The notes: generated by a model from the sequence alone, not told the origin. A stretch of 64,000 bases of DNA from Streptomyces sp. NBC_01314 (GCF_041435215.1 NZ_CP108394.1:5704001-5768000), one strand, 5' to 3'; shown: positions 45,936 through 55,414, numbered from the stretch's first letter. Program-made: numbers and translations.

Positions 45936-46484
45936 TCAGCGCGACTCCGGGAAACGCAGGTACTGGGGCGGAACCGCCTCCGTCAGCCACACACCGTTGG
46001 CGCTGACGCGGAAGACGTGGCCGTCGCGGTGCATGGCACCCGCGTCCACGGAGAGCACGACGGGGCGGCCGCGGCGGGCGCCGACGCGGGTGGCGGTCTC
46101 GCGGTCGGGTGAGAGGTGCACGTCGTGCCGGTTCATGGCGCGCAGGCCTTCGTCGTGGATCGCGGACAGATAGGCCGCAACGGTCCCGTGATAGAGGTAC
46201 GGCGGCGGGGTCGCCTGGGGAAGGCCGAGGTCGACCTCGACGGTGTGGCCCTGGCTGGCGCGGATCCTGTCGCCCTCGACGGCGAAGCGCTGCTTGTCGT
46301 TGGCCTCGACCACATGGTCGAGCTCCGCCCTGGTGAAGCGGAAGCCGTGGGTGGCGGCTGCCTCGATGAGCGTGTCGATCCCGACCCAGCCGCCCTCGTC
46401 GAGCGTGAGCCCGATGCGTTCCGGCTGGTGTCGGAGGTGTTTCGAGAGGTACTTCGACACTCTCACGGTACGTCGTTCGTTCAT
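45936..46484 (-). CDS. kptA: RNA 2'-phosphotransferase KptA/Tpt1
   Basis: 182 residues. The Tpt1 segments are [42 protein letters not shown], and [11 protein letters not shown], which hold the conserved Arg-His-Arg-Arg active-site tetrad. The family removes a 2'-phosphate from RNA using NAD+, as in tRNA splicing, but bacteria lack that splicing pathway, so its role is unknown. ATG 46484 (MNERRTVRV) is chosen; the open frame upstream has no RBS. Confidence 0.9.
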   Translation of the reverse strand: MNERRTVRVSKYLSKHLRHQPERIGLTLDEGGWVGIDTLIEAAATHGFRFTRAELDHVVEANDKQRFAVEGDRIRASQGHTVEVDLGLPQATPPPYLYHGTVAAYLSAIHDEGLRAMNRHDVHLSPDRETATRVGARRGRPVVLSVDAGAMHRDGHVFRVSANGVWLTEAVPPQYLRFPESR

Positions 46485-46499
46485 CCCGCCAGCGTGCCT

Positions 46500-46660
46500 G
46501 GCGAGACCCGCGTCACGCACTTGATTTTGATCCGGATGTTTGATCCACAGCCAAGTAGGGTTATCCACAGGGGAATTGAAGATTCTGTGGACAACCGCCC
46601 CCGCAACTCAGGGCAATTGGTCAATTTTGTTACCTTTATTCATATTTGCAGTAAGAGTGT
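46500..46660. promoter_or_regulatory. DnaA-box cluster and AT-rich tract between kptA and merR
   Basis: tgatccaca (46541-46549), ttatccaca (46561-46569) and tgtggacaa (46586-46594, complement of the perfect ttgtccaca) lie within 54 bp. The AT-rich stretch 46620-46660 (caattttgttacctttattc) is next to them and includes the 3' end of the MerR gene. Confidence 0.6.
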
Positions 46661-47558
46661 CCAAGGTGCGTGACTGCACCTCCCGTTCGGCTGCCGCGGT
46701 GATGAAGGCTGATGTCCGCGCCGGACCAACCAGTCCCTCCACGGCTCGTATTGTGGACGCCGGGATCCGCACGGAACACGACTCGTCTGCGGCTTCGGCA
46801 GCGGCTTTGGAGTTCAGGTGCCCGCGCAACTGCCGGGTCGCGAACAGTCGCATCGCGCGGGCGAGTTCGGCGTCGACCGTCTGCTGGGCCAGCGGCCGTA
46901 GCCGACGTACGAGCGTCGCCGCCTCGACCGCGTCGGACTCGGTCGGTGCCTGGTGCGGCCCTATATAGCGAGCGAACACGTGCTCGGTGGTGAACTCCAG
47001 GAAGCGGGCAGCGATGTGCTCGACCTGTCCTCTCAACTCCCGTAGATGACCGGCGATCGCGGACAGTGGTACCCCGGCCGCGTGCAACTCGGCCGCTACG
47101 AACAGCTCTTGAGGGCTCGGCACCAGGAAGAGGTTCTCCTCGCCGGGAACCTGCTCCAGCACGCCCAGCTCGACGGCGTCCGCCACCGCCGCCTCGTCCG
47201 GAGAGCCACCGAATCGCTCGACCAGCTCGGCCCGCGACATCCGTACGGCCTTCTCGTCGGTCCACGGCCCGTCGACCTCTGCGGCCAGGCCGAGCACCCC
47301 GCCGAGGCCGCGGCCCGTGTCCCAGGCCTCCAGAAGCTCCTTGATGGAAGCCAGGGTGTAGCCGCGGTCGAGGAGGTCGGCGATCTGGCGCAGTCTGGTC
47401 AGATGCGTGTCGGCGTACAGGTTCGCCCGGCCTCGCCGCTCGGGGCGGGGGAGCAGCCCGCGGTCCTGGTAGGCGCGGATCGTCCGGACCGTGGCGCCGC
47501 TGCGATGCGCCAGATCCTCGATGCGATACGCGGCCCCGGCCGGTTCGTCGTTCGCCAT
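46608..47558 (-). CDS. MerR-family transcriptional regulator
   Basis: 316 residues. The MerR helix-turn-helix (YRIEDLAHRSGATVRTIRAYQDRGLLPRPERRGRANLY, split) spans residues 11-46, followed by the RQIADLLDRGYTLASIKELL helix and a long effector region. The last 15 codons (NMNKGNKIDQLP) are AT-rich and unlike the rest. ATG 47558 has aggagg 8 bp upstream. The target is unknown. Confidence 0.88.
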   Translation of the reverse strand: MANDEPAGAAYRIEDLAHRSGATVRTIRAYQDRGLLPRPERRGRANLYADTHLTRLRQIADLLDRGYTLASIKELLEAWDTGRGLGGVLGLAAEVDGPWTDEKAVRMSRAELVERFGGSPDEAAVADAVELGVLEQVPGEENLFLVPSPQELFVAAELHAAGVPLSAIAGHLRELRGQVEHIAARFLEFTTEHVFARYIGPHQAPTESDAVEAATLVRRLRPLAQQTVDAELARAMRLFATRQLRGHLNSKAAAEAADESCSVRIPASTIRAVEGLVGPARTSAFITAAAEREVQSRTLDTLTANMNKGNKIDQLP

Positions 47559-48272
47559 CCTCGTGCCTCCTCTTCTGCCTCGCCGTGCCGTCCGTCGTTG
47601 GTTACGCCGACGCCCCCCGTGCACTCGCGCCTGCTGCCGTGCATGCCGCGGGCGACTTCGCCAGATACTCGACCGCCCTGCGCAGTGACCACTCCTGCGA
47701 CGGGAGAAAGGAGCGGTGCAGATGGCGGTGGACGGCCGCGCCGAGCTCCTTCCATGTGGGAACGGGTTCTTGCGTACGGCCTTGTTGTGCGCGGCGAGCG
47801 AGTAGCGCAGGCGTCCAACGAGCGTCGGCTCGCGCCGTAATGAGATGGATGGCGCCTTCGCGTCCGCCGGCGTGGAGCCGGGGACGTGGCGACCGCCATG
47901 ACCGTGACCCGTCGGGCCTACGGGGGCAACTCACTGCCCTGTGGGGCCTCCTGCCCCATGAACCGTTCCGTGACGGTGGCAGGCGCGGGCCCGTCCACTG
48001 GCACTGGCACACCCGGAACCCGGTTGGGAGGCCCTGACCCATCTCTCTGGTAAATCTGGGGCCCGCACGCCGACGCCGTGTTCGACCGGCCAGATCGCAC
48101 GAACACCGCCGCCGAGGCGTGCCCCCTCCCTGCGAGCCGAAGGTCCGGTCATCACCCGGTCGAGGGACGTGGGCAGCTGCCAGCGGGAGACTCTCCCCGG
48201 CGATCTTCGCGAACCACCGCTCCCCCGCCGGTAGCGGCAGATGCGGCACAGTGTTCCGCTTGTCCTGGGGGC
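47559..48272. other. 714-bp region without a recognised gene
   Basis: A minus-strand frame here reads HLITARADARWTPALL and VPTWKELGAAVHRHLHRSFLP (to 47602) and could be the remnant of a gene, but it has no start with an RBS and I cannot name the family. Other open frames are shadows. Confidence 0.4.
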
Positions 48273-50057
48273 TCACAGCGGCGGCTCCAGTCGGGCGAAC
48301 GCGCGCAGCGCCCGCGGGGCGAACCGGGACAGGAAGCGGCCGCCGTGGGCCTCCGGGGTGACGGGTACGACCGCCTGGTTGCGGACGACCGCGCGCAGGA
48401 CGGCTTCCGCGACCTTCTCCGGCGGGTAGTTCCGCAGTCCGTACAGCTTCGTGGCCTTCTGCTGACGGCGCCTCTCCTCCTCGGCGTCGACGCCGGCGAA
48501 GCGCGCGGTCGAGGTGATGTTGGTGTTGACGATGCCCGGGCAGATCGCCGACACCCCGATGCCCTGCCCGGCCAGTTCCGCACGCAGGCACTCGCTCAAC
48601 ATCAGGACGGCCGCCTTGGAGGTGCTGTACGCGGGCAGCGACCTGGAGGGCAGATACGCGGCGGCCGAGGCGGTGTTGACGATGTGGCCGCCCTGCCCGC
48701 GCTCGGCCATCTGCCTGCCGAACAGACGACAGCCGTGGATCACGCCCCACAGGTTGACGTCGAGAACCTTCCGCCAGTCGTCGGAGGTGGTGTCGAGAAA
48801 GGACCCAGACAGTCCGATTCCCGCGTTGTTCACCAGCACGTCGACCACGCCGTACTCGGTGGCGACCTTTTCGGCGAGCTTCTCCATGGCCTGCTCGTCC
48901 GAGACGTCGACCGTCTCGGCCCAGGCATCGGGCGCGCCGATCAGCCTGGACAACTCCGCGGTGCGGGCCGCTCCTTCGGCGTCCAGGTCGACAGCGACGA
49001 CGCGTGCCCCGGCCTCGGCGAACGCGAAGGCTGTGGCCCGGCCGATGCCGCCGGCCGCCCCTGTGACCAGCACCAACTGGCCGCCGAACCGGTCCGTGTA
49101 CTTCCCGGTGGCCACCGGTGCGGGGCGTCCGCCCTCGGTGGCCCTGACGAACTCGGTGATCCAGGCCGTCAGTTGATCGGGCCGCGTGCGCGGGATCCAG
49201 TGCTTGGCAGGCAGGGTGCGGCGAGTGAGCTGTGGGGCCCACGACTCCAGGTCGTCGTAGAGCCGCTCGGAGAGGAACCGGTCCCCCAGAGGAGTGATGA
49301 GCTGCACGGGCGCGTGGGCGTACGCGTCGTCACGGGGGTGGGCCAGACGGGCACGAATGTTGTCCCGGTACAGCCATGCCCCATGGGCGGCGTCCGTGGG
49401 CAGTGACGGGCTGGGGTAGTCGCCCGGGGGCAGCTTCTCGGCCCGCCGGACCAGGCCGGGCCACTGCTTGCCGAGGGGGCCACGCCAGGCGAGTTCGGGG
49501 AGCACGGGCATGTGCTGCACGTAGACGTACCAGGACCTGGCGCCCTGGCCGAGGAGTTGACCGATCCGGCGTGGGGTCGGGCGCTTCATCCGCCGCTTGA
49601 TCCAGTGCCCCAAGTGGTCGAGGGAAGGGCCGGACATCGAGGTGAAGGACGCGATGCGGCCCTCGGTGCGCTCGACCGTCACGAATTCCCAGCCCTGCAC
49701 GGAACCCCAGTCGTGACCCACCAGGTGCACGGGGCGGCCGGGGCTGACCGCGTCCACGACCGCCAGGAAGTCGTCCGTCAGCTTCTCCAGCGTGAACCCA
49801 CCGCGCAGGGGCTTGGGTGCCGTCGATCCGCCGTGGCCGCGTACGTCGTACAGCACCACGTGAAAGCGCTCCGCGAGCCGTACCGCGACCTCGGACCAGA
49901 CCTCCTTGGTATCGGGGTATCCGTGCACGAGCAGCACGGTCGGCTGCTCGGGGTCGCCCAGCTCGGCGACGCACAACTCGACCCCGCCCGCGCGCACCCG
50001 GCGCTCCCGCGCGCCTTCGAGTGTCATCGAATCCGTCACGTCTCCCCCTTCGGTCAT
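48273..50057 (-). CDS. Epoxide-hydrolase-like / short-chain dehydrogenase fusion (EphD-like)
   Basis: 594 residues. The N-terminal half is an alpha/beta hydrolase with HGYPD (about 55), nucleophile Asp in LVGHDWGSVQG, and the catalytic His region (PAKHWIPR). The C-terminal half is a short-chain dehydrogenase with TGAAGGIGRATAF, NNAGIG, and YSTSKAA. This is the architecture of mycobacterial EphD, a mycolic-acid-related hydrolase-dehydrogenase; Streptomyces lack mycolates, so another lipid or xenobiotic is likely. ATG 50057 has ggaggag 9 bp upstream and overlaps the M24 stop by 4 bp. Confidence 0.9.
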   Translation of the reverse strand: MTEGGDVTDSMTLEGARERRVRAGGVELCVAELGDPEQPTVLLVHGYPDTKEVWSEVAVRLAERFHVVLYDVRGHGGSTAPKPLRGGFTLEKLTDDFLAVVDAVSPGRPVHLVGHDWGSVQGWEFVTVERTEGRIASFTSMSGPSLDHLGHWIKRRMKRPTPRRIGQLLGQGARSWYVYVQHMPVLPELAWRGPLGKQWPGLVRRAEKLPPGDYPSPSLPTDAAHGAWLYRDNIRARLAHPRDDAYAHAPVQLITPLGDRFLSERLYDDLESWAPQLTRRTLPAKHWIPRTRPDQLTAWITEFVRATEGGRPAPVATGKYTDRFGGQLVLVTGAAGGIGRATAFAFAEAGARVVAVDLDAEGAARTAELSRLIGAPDAWAETVDVSDEQAMEKLAEKVATEYGVVDVLVNNAGIGLSGSFLDTTSDDWRKVLDVNLWGVIHGCRLFGRQMAERGQGGHIVNTASAAAYLPSRSLPAYSTSKAAVLMLSECLRAELAGQGIGVSAICPGIVNTNITSTARFAGVDAEEERRRQQKATKLYGLRNYPPEKVAEAVLRAVVRNQAVVPVTPEAHGGRFLSRFAPRALRAFARLEPPL

Positions 50058-50902
50058 CGGCACTTCTCCTCCGCCCACCGCCGGACGTGCGGCAGACCGT
50101 TGTCCAGCCAGAACGCGCGCTCCTCGGGATCTCCGGAGTCGGTGACGACCAGGATCTCCTCGAACTTCGCGCCCGTGCCCCGGAAGCCGAGGTGCGGCTC
50201 GACCGCCCACAGCCCCGGCCGCGGCGGGTGGTCGGAGAACCGGTAGGGCGACCACAGCGGCGACCAGCCGTCGCGGTGTCCGCGCAGTGCGTCGGCCGCA
50301 AGGCCCCGCAAGGACCGTGTGCCGAACCCGAACACATGCGGTGACCAGCGGCCTTCCTTCACCCGGTCCACCTTGTGCGCGATGACACCGAAGGGATGGG
50401 CACGATGCCGGTTGGCATATCCCTGGCGGACCATGAGCCGGTCCACGTCCTCGTAGATCTCGCGCAGCGACCGGCGCTCACGCACCTCGCGCAGGATCAG
50501 CTCGCGGTGCGCTCCAAGGTCCGTCATCAGCTTGTCGTGCAGGGGATTCGGTCCGAGGCAGCCCGAATAGCCGATGTCCGCAGTGTGGCCCTTGTATATG
50601 GGGGCCATGTCGAGGATGAAGGGCATGCCCGCTTCGAGGCGGCGGTCGGTGGGGAAGAACTGCAGAGGTATACGGAAGTCCACGAAGGCCGTGCGGTCCC
50701 CGAACCAGGCGAACGGCAGGTGGAACCAGTCCCGCACGCCGCGTTCGCGCAGCCAGTGTCGCTGCATGCGCGCCGCTTCGCGCTCGGTCACGCCAGGCTT
50801 CAGCTGGGCCGCGACCGCTTCCGCGCACTCGTACGCGAGGGTCTGGACCTGCCTGAAGCCCCGCAGTTCCGCGGTGAGTCCGCCTGCCGGTGCCGAGGTC
50901 AT
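50054..50902 (-). CDS. M24-family metallopeptidase-like protein
   Basis: 282 residues of the pita-bread fold (methionine aminopeptidase, Xaa-Pro dipeptidase). Landmarks are AGMPFILDMAPIYKGHTADIGYSG, NRHRAHPFGVIAHK, and WAVEPHLGFRG-AKFEEILVVT, which place the metal-binding Asp, Asp, His, Glu and Glu residues. It is often found with EphD-like genes and may act on the same substrate. ATGA overlap with the fusion gene shows coupling. Confidence 0.85.
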   Translation of the reverse strand: MTSAPAGGLTAELRGFRQVQTLAYECAEAVAAQLKPGVTEREAARMQRHWLRERGVRDWFHLPFAWFGDRTAFVDFRIPLQFFPTDRRLEAGMPFILDMAPIYKGHTADIGYSGCLGPNPLHDKLMTDLGAHRELILREVRERRSLREIYEDVDRLMVRQGYANRHRAHPFGVIAHKVDRVKEGRWSPHVFGFGTRSLRGLAADALRGHRDGWSPLWSPYRFSDHPPRPGLWAVEPHLGFRGTGAKFEEILVVTDSGDPEERAFWLDNGLPHVRRWAEEKCR

Positions 50903-51269
50903 GTCACTGCCCCACCCGTCTCCGTCGACTACGGTCCGTGTTCGTCACGTGACACCAATGAATGTGACAGTGATTGATGGCTCCGTCAATGGGGTGTGCG
51001 GGCTGTGGAGAACCGCCGGGCCCGGAGAACGGACGGGGAGGCGGTCACGAAGACAAATGGGAACGCGGGCACGAAACGGAGACGCCGATCGTTCAGGACA
51101 AGACGGCCGCTGACACGCGGCTCGGCTCCGTCGGGTCGTTCGACCTCAGGGTGACCCCTAGGGGGACCGGCGGTGGAGGCCCCCTACGGGCCCGTACGAC
51201 TCGAGAGTGACGCGGAGACAGCTCTGCGGGGTGATGACCGCGGCGGCCGGCGCCCCTAATGTCTAAATC
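50903..51269. promoter_or_regulatory. Divergent region before the ABC operon, with a ccctagggggac element
   Basis: 367 bp. It holds ccctagggggac at 51156-51167 preceded by tcagggtga, a 10-bp palindrome gtcacgtgac (50944-50953), and a -10-like taatgt (51258-51263) 7 bp before GTG 51270. With no Shine-Dalgarno, the ABC transcript is probably leaderless. Confidence 0.55.
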
Positions 51270-52265
51270 GTGACTGTGATCGCGACCGAAAGCCTGAGCA
51301 AGCGGTTCCCGAGGGTAACCGCTCTTGACCGGCTCTCCGTGGACATCGGACCCGGTGTGACGGGACTCGTCGGTGCCAATGGCGCCGGCAAGTCCACACT
51401 GATCAAAATCCTGCTGGGTCTGTCCCCCGCCTCGGAGGGCCGAGCCGAGGTGCTCGGCCTCGATGTCGCCACCAAGGGCGGCGCCATCCGCGAGCGCGTG
51501 GGGTACATGCCGGAGCACGACTGCCTGCCGCCCGACGTCTCGGCCACCGAGTTCGTCGTGCACATGGCCCGCATGTCGGGGCTCCCGCCGGCCGCCGCGC
51601 GTGAGCGCACCGCGGACACCCTGCGCCACGTCGGCCTGTACGAGGAGCGGTACCGCCCCATAGGCGGCTACTCCACGGGCATGAAACAGCGAGTGAAGCT
51701 CGCCCAGGCCCTCGTGCACGACCCGCAGCTGGTCTTCCTGGACGAGCCGACCAACGGCCTGGACCCGGTCGGTCGGGACGAGATGCTCGGCCTGATCCGC
51801 CGCATCCACACCGACTTCGGCATCTCGGTGCTGGTCGCCTCCCACCTGCTCGGCGAGCTGGAACGCACCTGCGACCACGTCGTCGTGGTCGACGGAGGCA
51901 AGCTCCTGCGGTCCAGTTCCACCAGGGACTTCACCCAGAGCACGGCGACCCTCGCAATCGAGGTCACCGACAGCGACGAACACCCCGACGGCACCGGCGC
52001 GCTGCGCGAGGCGCTCCACGCGCGCGGAGTGACCGTCTCCGACGGAAGCGGCCTGCCGGGAGCCGGACACATCCTGCTGCTCGCCGCCCAGGGCGACGAG
52101 ACCTACGACCTGGTCCGCGACGTCGTCGCCGACCTGGGTCTCGGTCTGGTCCGCATGGAGCAGCGCAGGCACCAGATCGCCGAAGTCTTCCAGGACAACG
52201 ACGAGCAGTCGGGCACCCGCAGCGCCCAGAACGCAGGGAAGGAGGCGGTCGGCCATGGCGGTTGA
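51270..52265 (+). CDS. ABC transporter ATP-binding protein 1
   Basis: 331 residues. Walker A GANGAGKST (about 42), Q loop, signature YSTGMKQRVKLAQAL, Walker B LVFLDEPTNGLD and H loop SHLLGE. A C-terminal extension of about 110 residues follows. It pairs with the adjacent permease; the pair resembles exporters of unknown substrate. GTG 51270 has no SD; a leaderless start is suspected. Confidence 0.93.
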   Translation: MTVIATESLSKRFPRVTALDRLSVDIGPGVTGLVGANGAGKSTLIKILLGLSPASEGRAEVLGLDVATKGGAIRERVGYMPEHDCLPPDVSATEFVVHMARMSGLPPAAARERTADTLRHVGLYEERYRPIGGYSTGMKQRVKLAQALVHDPQLVFLDEPTNGLDPVGRDEMLGLIRRIHTDFGISVLVASHLLGELERTCDHVVVVDGGKLLRSSSTRDFTQSTATLAIEVTDSDEHPDGTGALREALHARGVTVSDGSGLPGAGHILLLAAQGDETYDLVRDVVADLGLGLVRMEQRRHQIAEVFQDNDEQSGTRSAQNAGKEAVGHGG

Positions 52266-53193
52266 GCAGCACGGTGCACAGGCACCGGCCCTCGCCAGTG
52301 GACAGCCCGCTCGCAAGGGTGAGCAGAGCCGCATCCACAACATCGGATACCGCTCGTACGACGGCCCCCGCCTGGGCAGCGCGTACGCCCGCCGTTCGCT
52401 GTACTCGCAGTCCCTGCGCGGCGCGTACGGACTGGGCCGCTCGGCCAAGTCCAAGGTGCTGCCGATGCTGCTGTTCGCGGTGATGTGCGTGCCGGCGGCC
52501 ATCATGGTGGCGGTCTCGGTCGCCACCCAGGCCAACGACCTGCCGATCAGGTACACCGACTACGCGGTCATCATGCAGGCTGTCATCGGTCTGTACGTCG
52601 CCTCCCAGGCACCGCAGGCCGTCTCACGCGACCTGCGGTTCAAGACCGTCCCGCTGTACTTTTCGCGCCCGATCGAGACCGCCGACTACGTCCGCGCGAA
52701 GTTCGCGGCGCTGACCTCGGCACTCTTCATCCTGACCGCGGTGCCCCTGCTCGTGCTCTATGTGGGCGCGTTGCTGGCCAAGCTCGACTTCACCGACCAG
52801 ACCAAGGGACTCGCGCAGGGACTGGTGTCCGTGGCACTGCTCTCGCTCCTCTTCGCCGGCATCGGCCTGGTGATCTCGGCGGTCACCCCGCGCCGCGGCT
52901 TCGGCATCGCGGCTGTCATCGCCGTCCTGACCATTTCCTACGGGGCGGTGTCCGTCATCCAGGCCATCGCCAACGAGCAGTCCAGCGCCGACGCGGTGCC
53001 CTGGCTCGGTCTCTTCTCGCCCATCACGCTGATAGACGGCGTACAGACCGCCTTCCTGGGTGCCACCTCCGCCTTCCCCGGCGGTCATGGTCCCTCCAGC
53101 GGGCAGGGAGCTCTCTACTTCCTCGTCGTCCTGGGTCTCATCGCCGGCTCCTACGGCCTGCTGATGCGCCGCTACCGAAAGGTCGGGCTGTGA
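52255..53193 (+). CDS. ABC-2-type permease 1
   Basis: 312 residues with about six membrane helices (MLLFAVMCVPAAIMVAVSVA, TSALFILTAVPLLVLYVGALL, VSVALLSLLFAGIGLVISAVTP). The start overlaps the preceding ATPase by 11 bp. Membrane partner of ATPase 1. Confidence 0.9.
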   Translation: MAVEQHGAQAPALASGQPARKGEQSRIHNIGYRSYDGPRLGSAYARRSLYSQSLRGAYGLGRSAKSKVLPMLLFAVMCVPAAIMVAVSVATQANDLPIRYTDYAVIMQAVIGLYVASQAPQAVSRDLRFKTVPLYFSRPIETADYVRAKFAALTSALFILTAVPLLVLYVGALLAKLDFTDQTKGLAQGLVSVALLSLLFAGIGLVISAVTPRRGFGIAAVIAVLTISYGAVSVIQAIANEQSSADAVPWLGLFSPITLIDGVQTAFLGATSAFPGGHGPSSGQGALYFLVVLGLIAGSYGLLMRRYRKVGL

Positions 53194-54101
53194 CCACACT
53201 CAACATCGACCACGTCTCACGCTGGTTCGGCAACGTGGTGGCGGTCAACGACGTCACGATGACGATCGGCCCCGGTGTCACCGGCCTGCTCGGCCCGAAC
53301 GGCGCCGGCAAGTCCACCCTCATCAACATGATGGCCGGCTTCCTCGCCCCCTCCACAGGCTCCGTCACACTCGACGGCTCGCCGGTGTGGCGCAACGAGC
53401 AGATCTACAAGCACATCGGCATCGTCCCCGAGCGCGAGGCGATGTACGACTTCCTCACGGGCCGAGAGTTCGTCGTCGCCAACGCCGAGTTGCACGGCCT
53501 CGGGGCGAAGGCCGCCCAGCGGGCGCTCGCCACGGTGGAGATGGAGTACGCGCAGGACCGCAAGATCTCGACGTACTCCAAGGGCATGCGCCAGCGTGTG
53601 AAGATGGCGTCCGCGCTGGTCCACGAACCGTCCCTGCTCCTGCTGGACGAGCCGTTCAACGGCATGGACCCGCGCCAGCGCATGCAGCTCATGGACCTGC
53701 TGCGACGCATGGGCGACGAGGGCCGCACGGTGCTGTTCTCGTCCCACATCCTCGAAGAGGTCGAGCAACTGGCGGCCCACATCGAAGTGATCGTCGCCGG
53801 ACGGCACGCGGCGAGCGGCGACTTCCGGCGCATCCGCCGTCTGATGACCGACCGCCCGCACCGCTATCTGGTGCGTTCCAGCGACGACCGGGCCCTGGCC
53901 GCCGCGCTGATCGCCGACCCGTCGACCGCCGGGATCGAAGTGGACCTGGCCGAGGGCGCCTTGCGTGTCCAGGCCGTCGACTTCGGCCGGTTCACGGCCC
54001 TGCTGCCGAGGGTGGCCCGGGACCACGGCATCCGTCTGCTCACGGTCTCGCCGTCGGACGAGTCGCTCGAGTCCGTCTTCTCGTATCTCGTCGCGGCGTA
54101 G
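53190..54101 (+). CDS. ABC transporter ATP-binding protein 2
   Basis: 303 residues. Walker A GPNGAGKST (about 39), signature YSKGMRQRVKMASAL, Walker B LLLLDEPFNGMD, H loop SHILEE. GTG 53190 overlaps the permease stop (GTGA). It is similar to ATPase 1, so the operon may have arisen by duplication of an ATPase-permease pair. Confidence 0.93.
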   Translation: MTTLNIDHVSRWFGNVVAVNDVTMTIGPGVTGLLGPNGAGKSTLINMMAGFLAPSTGSVTLDGSPVWRNEQIYKHIGIVPEREAMYDFLTGREFVVANAELHGLGAKAAQRALATVEMEYAQDRKISTYSKGMRQRVKMASALVHEPSLLLLDEPFNGMDPRQRMQLMDLLRRMGDEGRTVLFSSHILEEVEQLAAHIEVIVAGRHAASGDFRRIRRLMTDRPHRYLVRSSDDRALAAALIADPSTAGIEVDLAEGALRVQAVDFGRFTALLPRVARDHGIRLLTVSPSDESLESVFSYLVAA

Positions 54102-54111
54102 GAGGCCGAAG

Positions 54112-54831
54112 ATGTACGACCCCACAGTCGCCCGGCTTACCTACCGGGCTCTGCTCGGCCGCCGTCGGGCCCTCATTCTCAGTGCCCTGCCCATCCTCTT
54201 GATCGTGCTCTCCGTGGCCGTGCGCGCCCTGAGCGGCGCCGATGACCAGGTAGCCGCGGACCTCCTCGGCGGGTTCGCGCTCGCCACGATGGTGCCGATC
54301 ATCGGTGTCATCGCGGGAACGGGCGCGATCGGGCCGGAGATCGATGACGGCTCGGTGGTGTATCTGCTGGCCAAGCCGGTGAAGCGGCCGAAGATCATCA
54401 TCACCAAGCTGATCGTGGCGATCGCGGTGACCATGGCGTTCTCGGCCATACCGACCCTGATCGCCGGTCTGATCCTGAACGGCAACGGACAGCAGATCGC
54501 GGTCGCCTACACGGTGGCGGCGCTGGTCTCCTCGATCGCGTACGCGGCGATATTCCTGCTCCTCGGGACGGTCACCCGGCACGCGGTCGTCTTCGGACTC
54601 GTGTACGCGCTCGTCTGGGAGACCCTCTTCGGGTCCCTGATCGACGGGGCACGCACGCTCAGTGTCCAGCAGTGGGGGCTCGCCGTCGCCCAGAAGGTCA
54701 CCGACGGCGGTCTCGTGACGTCCGACGTGGGGCTGCCGACCGCGGTGGTTCTGCTGACGGTGGTCACGGCGGGCGCGACTTGGTACGCGGGGCAGAAGCT
54801 GCGAACGCTGAAGCTGGCCGGCGAGGAGTGA
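54112..54831 (+). CDS. ABC-2-type permease 2
   Basis: 239 residues with about six helices (LILSALPILLIVLSVAVRAL, LATMVPIIGVIAGTGAIGPEI, IVAIAVTMAFSAIPTLIAGLI). ATG 54112 has ggagg 6 bp upstream. Membrane partner of ATPase 2. Confidence 0.92.
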   Translation: MYDPTVARLTYRALLGRRRALILSALPILLIVLSVAVRALSGADDQVAADLLGGFALATMVPIIGVIAGTGAIGPEIDDGSVVYLLAKPVKRPKIIITKLIVAIAVTMAFSAIPTLIAGLILNGNGQQIAVAYTVAALVSSIAYAAIFLLLGTVTRHAVVFGLVYALVWETLFGSLIDGARTLSVQQWGLAVAQKVTDGGLVTSDVGLPTAVVLLTVVTAGATWYAGQKLRTLKLAGEE

Positions 54832-54837
54832 CGGAAC

Positions 54838-54862
54838 CCTCCGGGGCGCTCGGCCCCGGAGG
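54838..54862 (+). terminator. Terminator after the ABC operon
   Basis: 9-bp perfect stem cctccgggg / ccccggagg (54838-54846 with 54854-54862), 7 bp past the last stop. Confidence 0.85.
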
Positions 54863-54979
54863 CCCACCCTTCCTTGATCTTGACAGGGGCTTCACGCACA
54901 TCCAGGCACACTGAACGAGGGGAAAAACGAAGGGACATAAGAGGCCAGGAGGGGCGGCCGGGAGTCAGGAGGGACGGGG

Positions 54980-55414
54980 ATGGCAACGGAGGCGGCGGCC
55001 GGGGACGGCGAGGCGCAGGGCGCGGTGGTCAACAGCACGGTCGGGGGTGGAGCGGACTCTGTGGCTGGACCGGGCGCCGGCAGCGGAGCCACAGCCGGAG
55101 CGGGCAGCGGGGCCGGTGCGGGGCCGGGGTCGGGGGGAGTGCCGGGCGCCAAGGAGGGATCCGGACCCCTGTCGGAGCCAGGCGCCCGAGCCGAGGCCGG
55201 TGCCGGGAGCGCGAGCGAGGGTGTCTGGGACGACGTCGTTCTGGACGAGGACTTCATACGGTCCGCCGAGACGGCCGAACCGTCGGGGCGGGCCCGGATG
55301 CTGGCGGCGCGCTGGCGGCAGAAGGCCCCCGATCCCCAGCCCTGGCGCTCGGACGAGCCGCCCGCCGGGTGGTTCTTCAGCAAGGCGCGACGCCGCAGGT
55401 GGCGCCGCCGGTGA
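54980..55414 (+). CDS. Hypothetical actinobacterial protein with a disordered N-terminus
   Basis: 144 residues. The first 80 are Gly/Ala/Ser-rich; the conserved part is WDDVVLDEDFIRSAETAEPSGRARMLAARWRQK, then QPWRSDEPPAGWFFSKARRR (each read in part). ATG 54980 has aggaggg 7 bp upstream. No function known. Confidence 0.75.
   Translation: MATEAAAGDGEAQGAVVNSTVGGGADSVAGPGAGSGATAGAGSGAGAGPGSGGVPGAKEGSGPLSEPGARAEAGAGSASEGVWDDVVLDEDFIRSAETAEPSGRARMLAARWRQKAPDPQPWRSDEPPAGWFFSKARRRRWRRR

Noticed and set aside
50944..50953. gtcacgtgac palindrome upstream of the M24 gene
   Set aside because: Shares the cacgtg core with parS but lacks the outer arms; too short to call.
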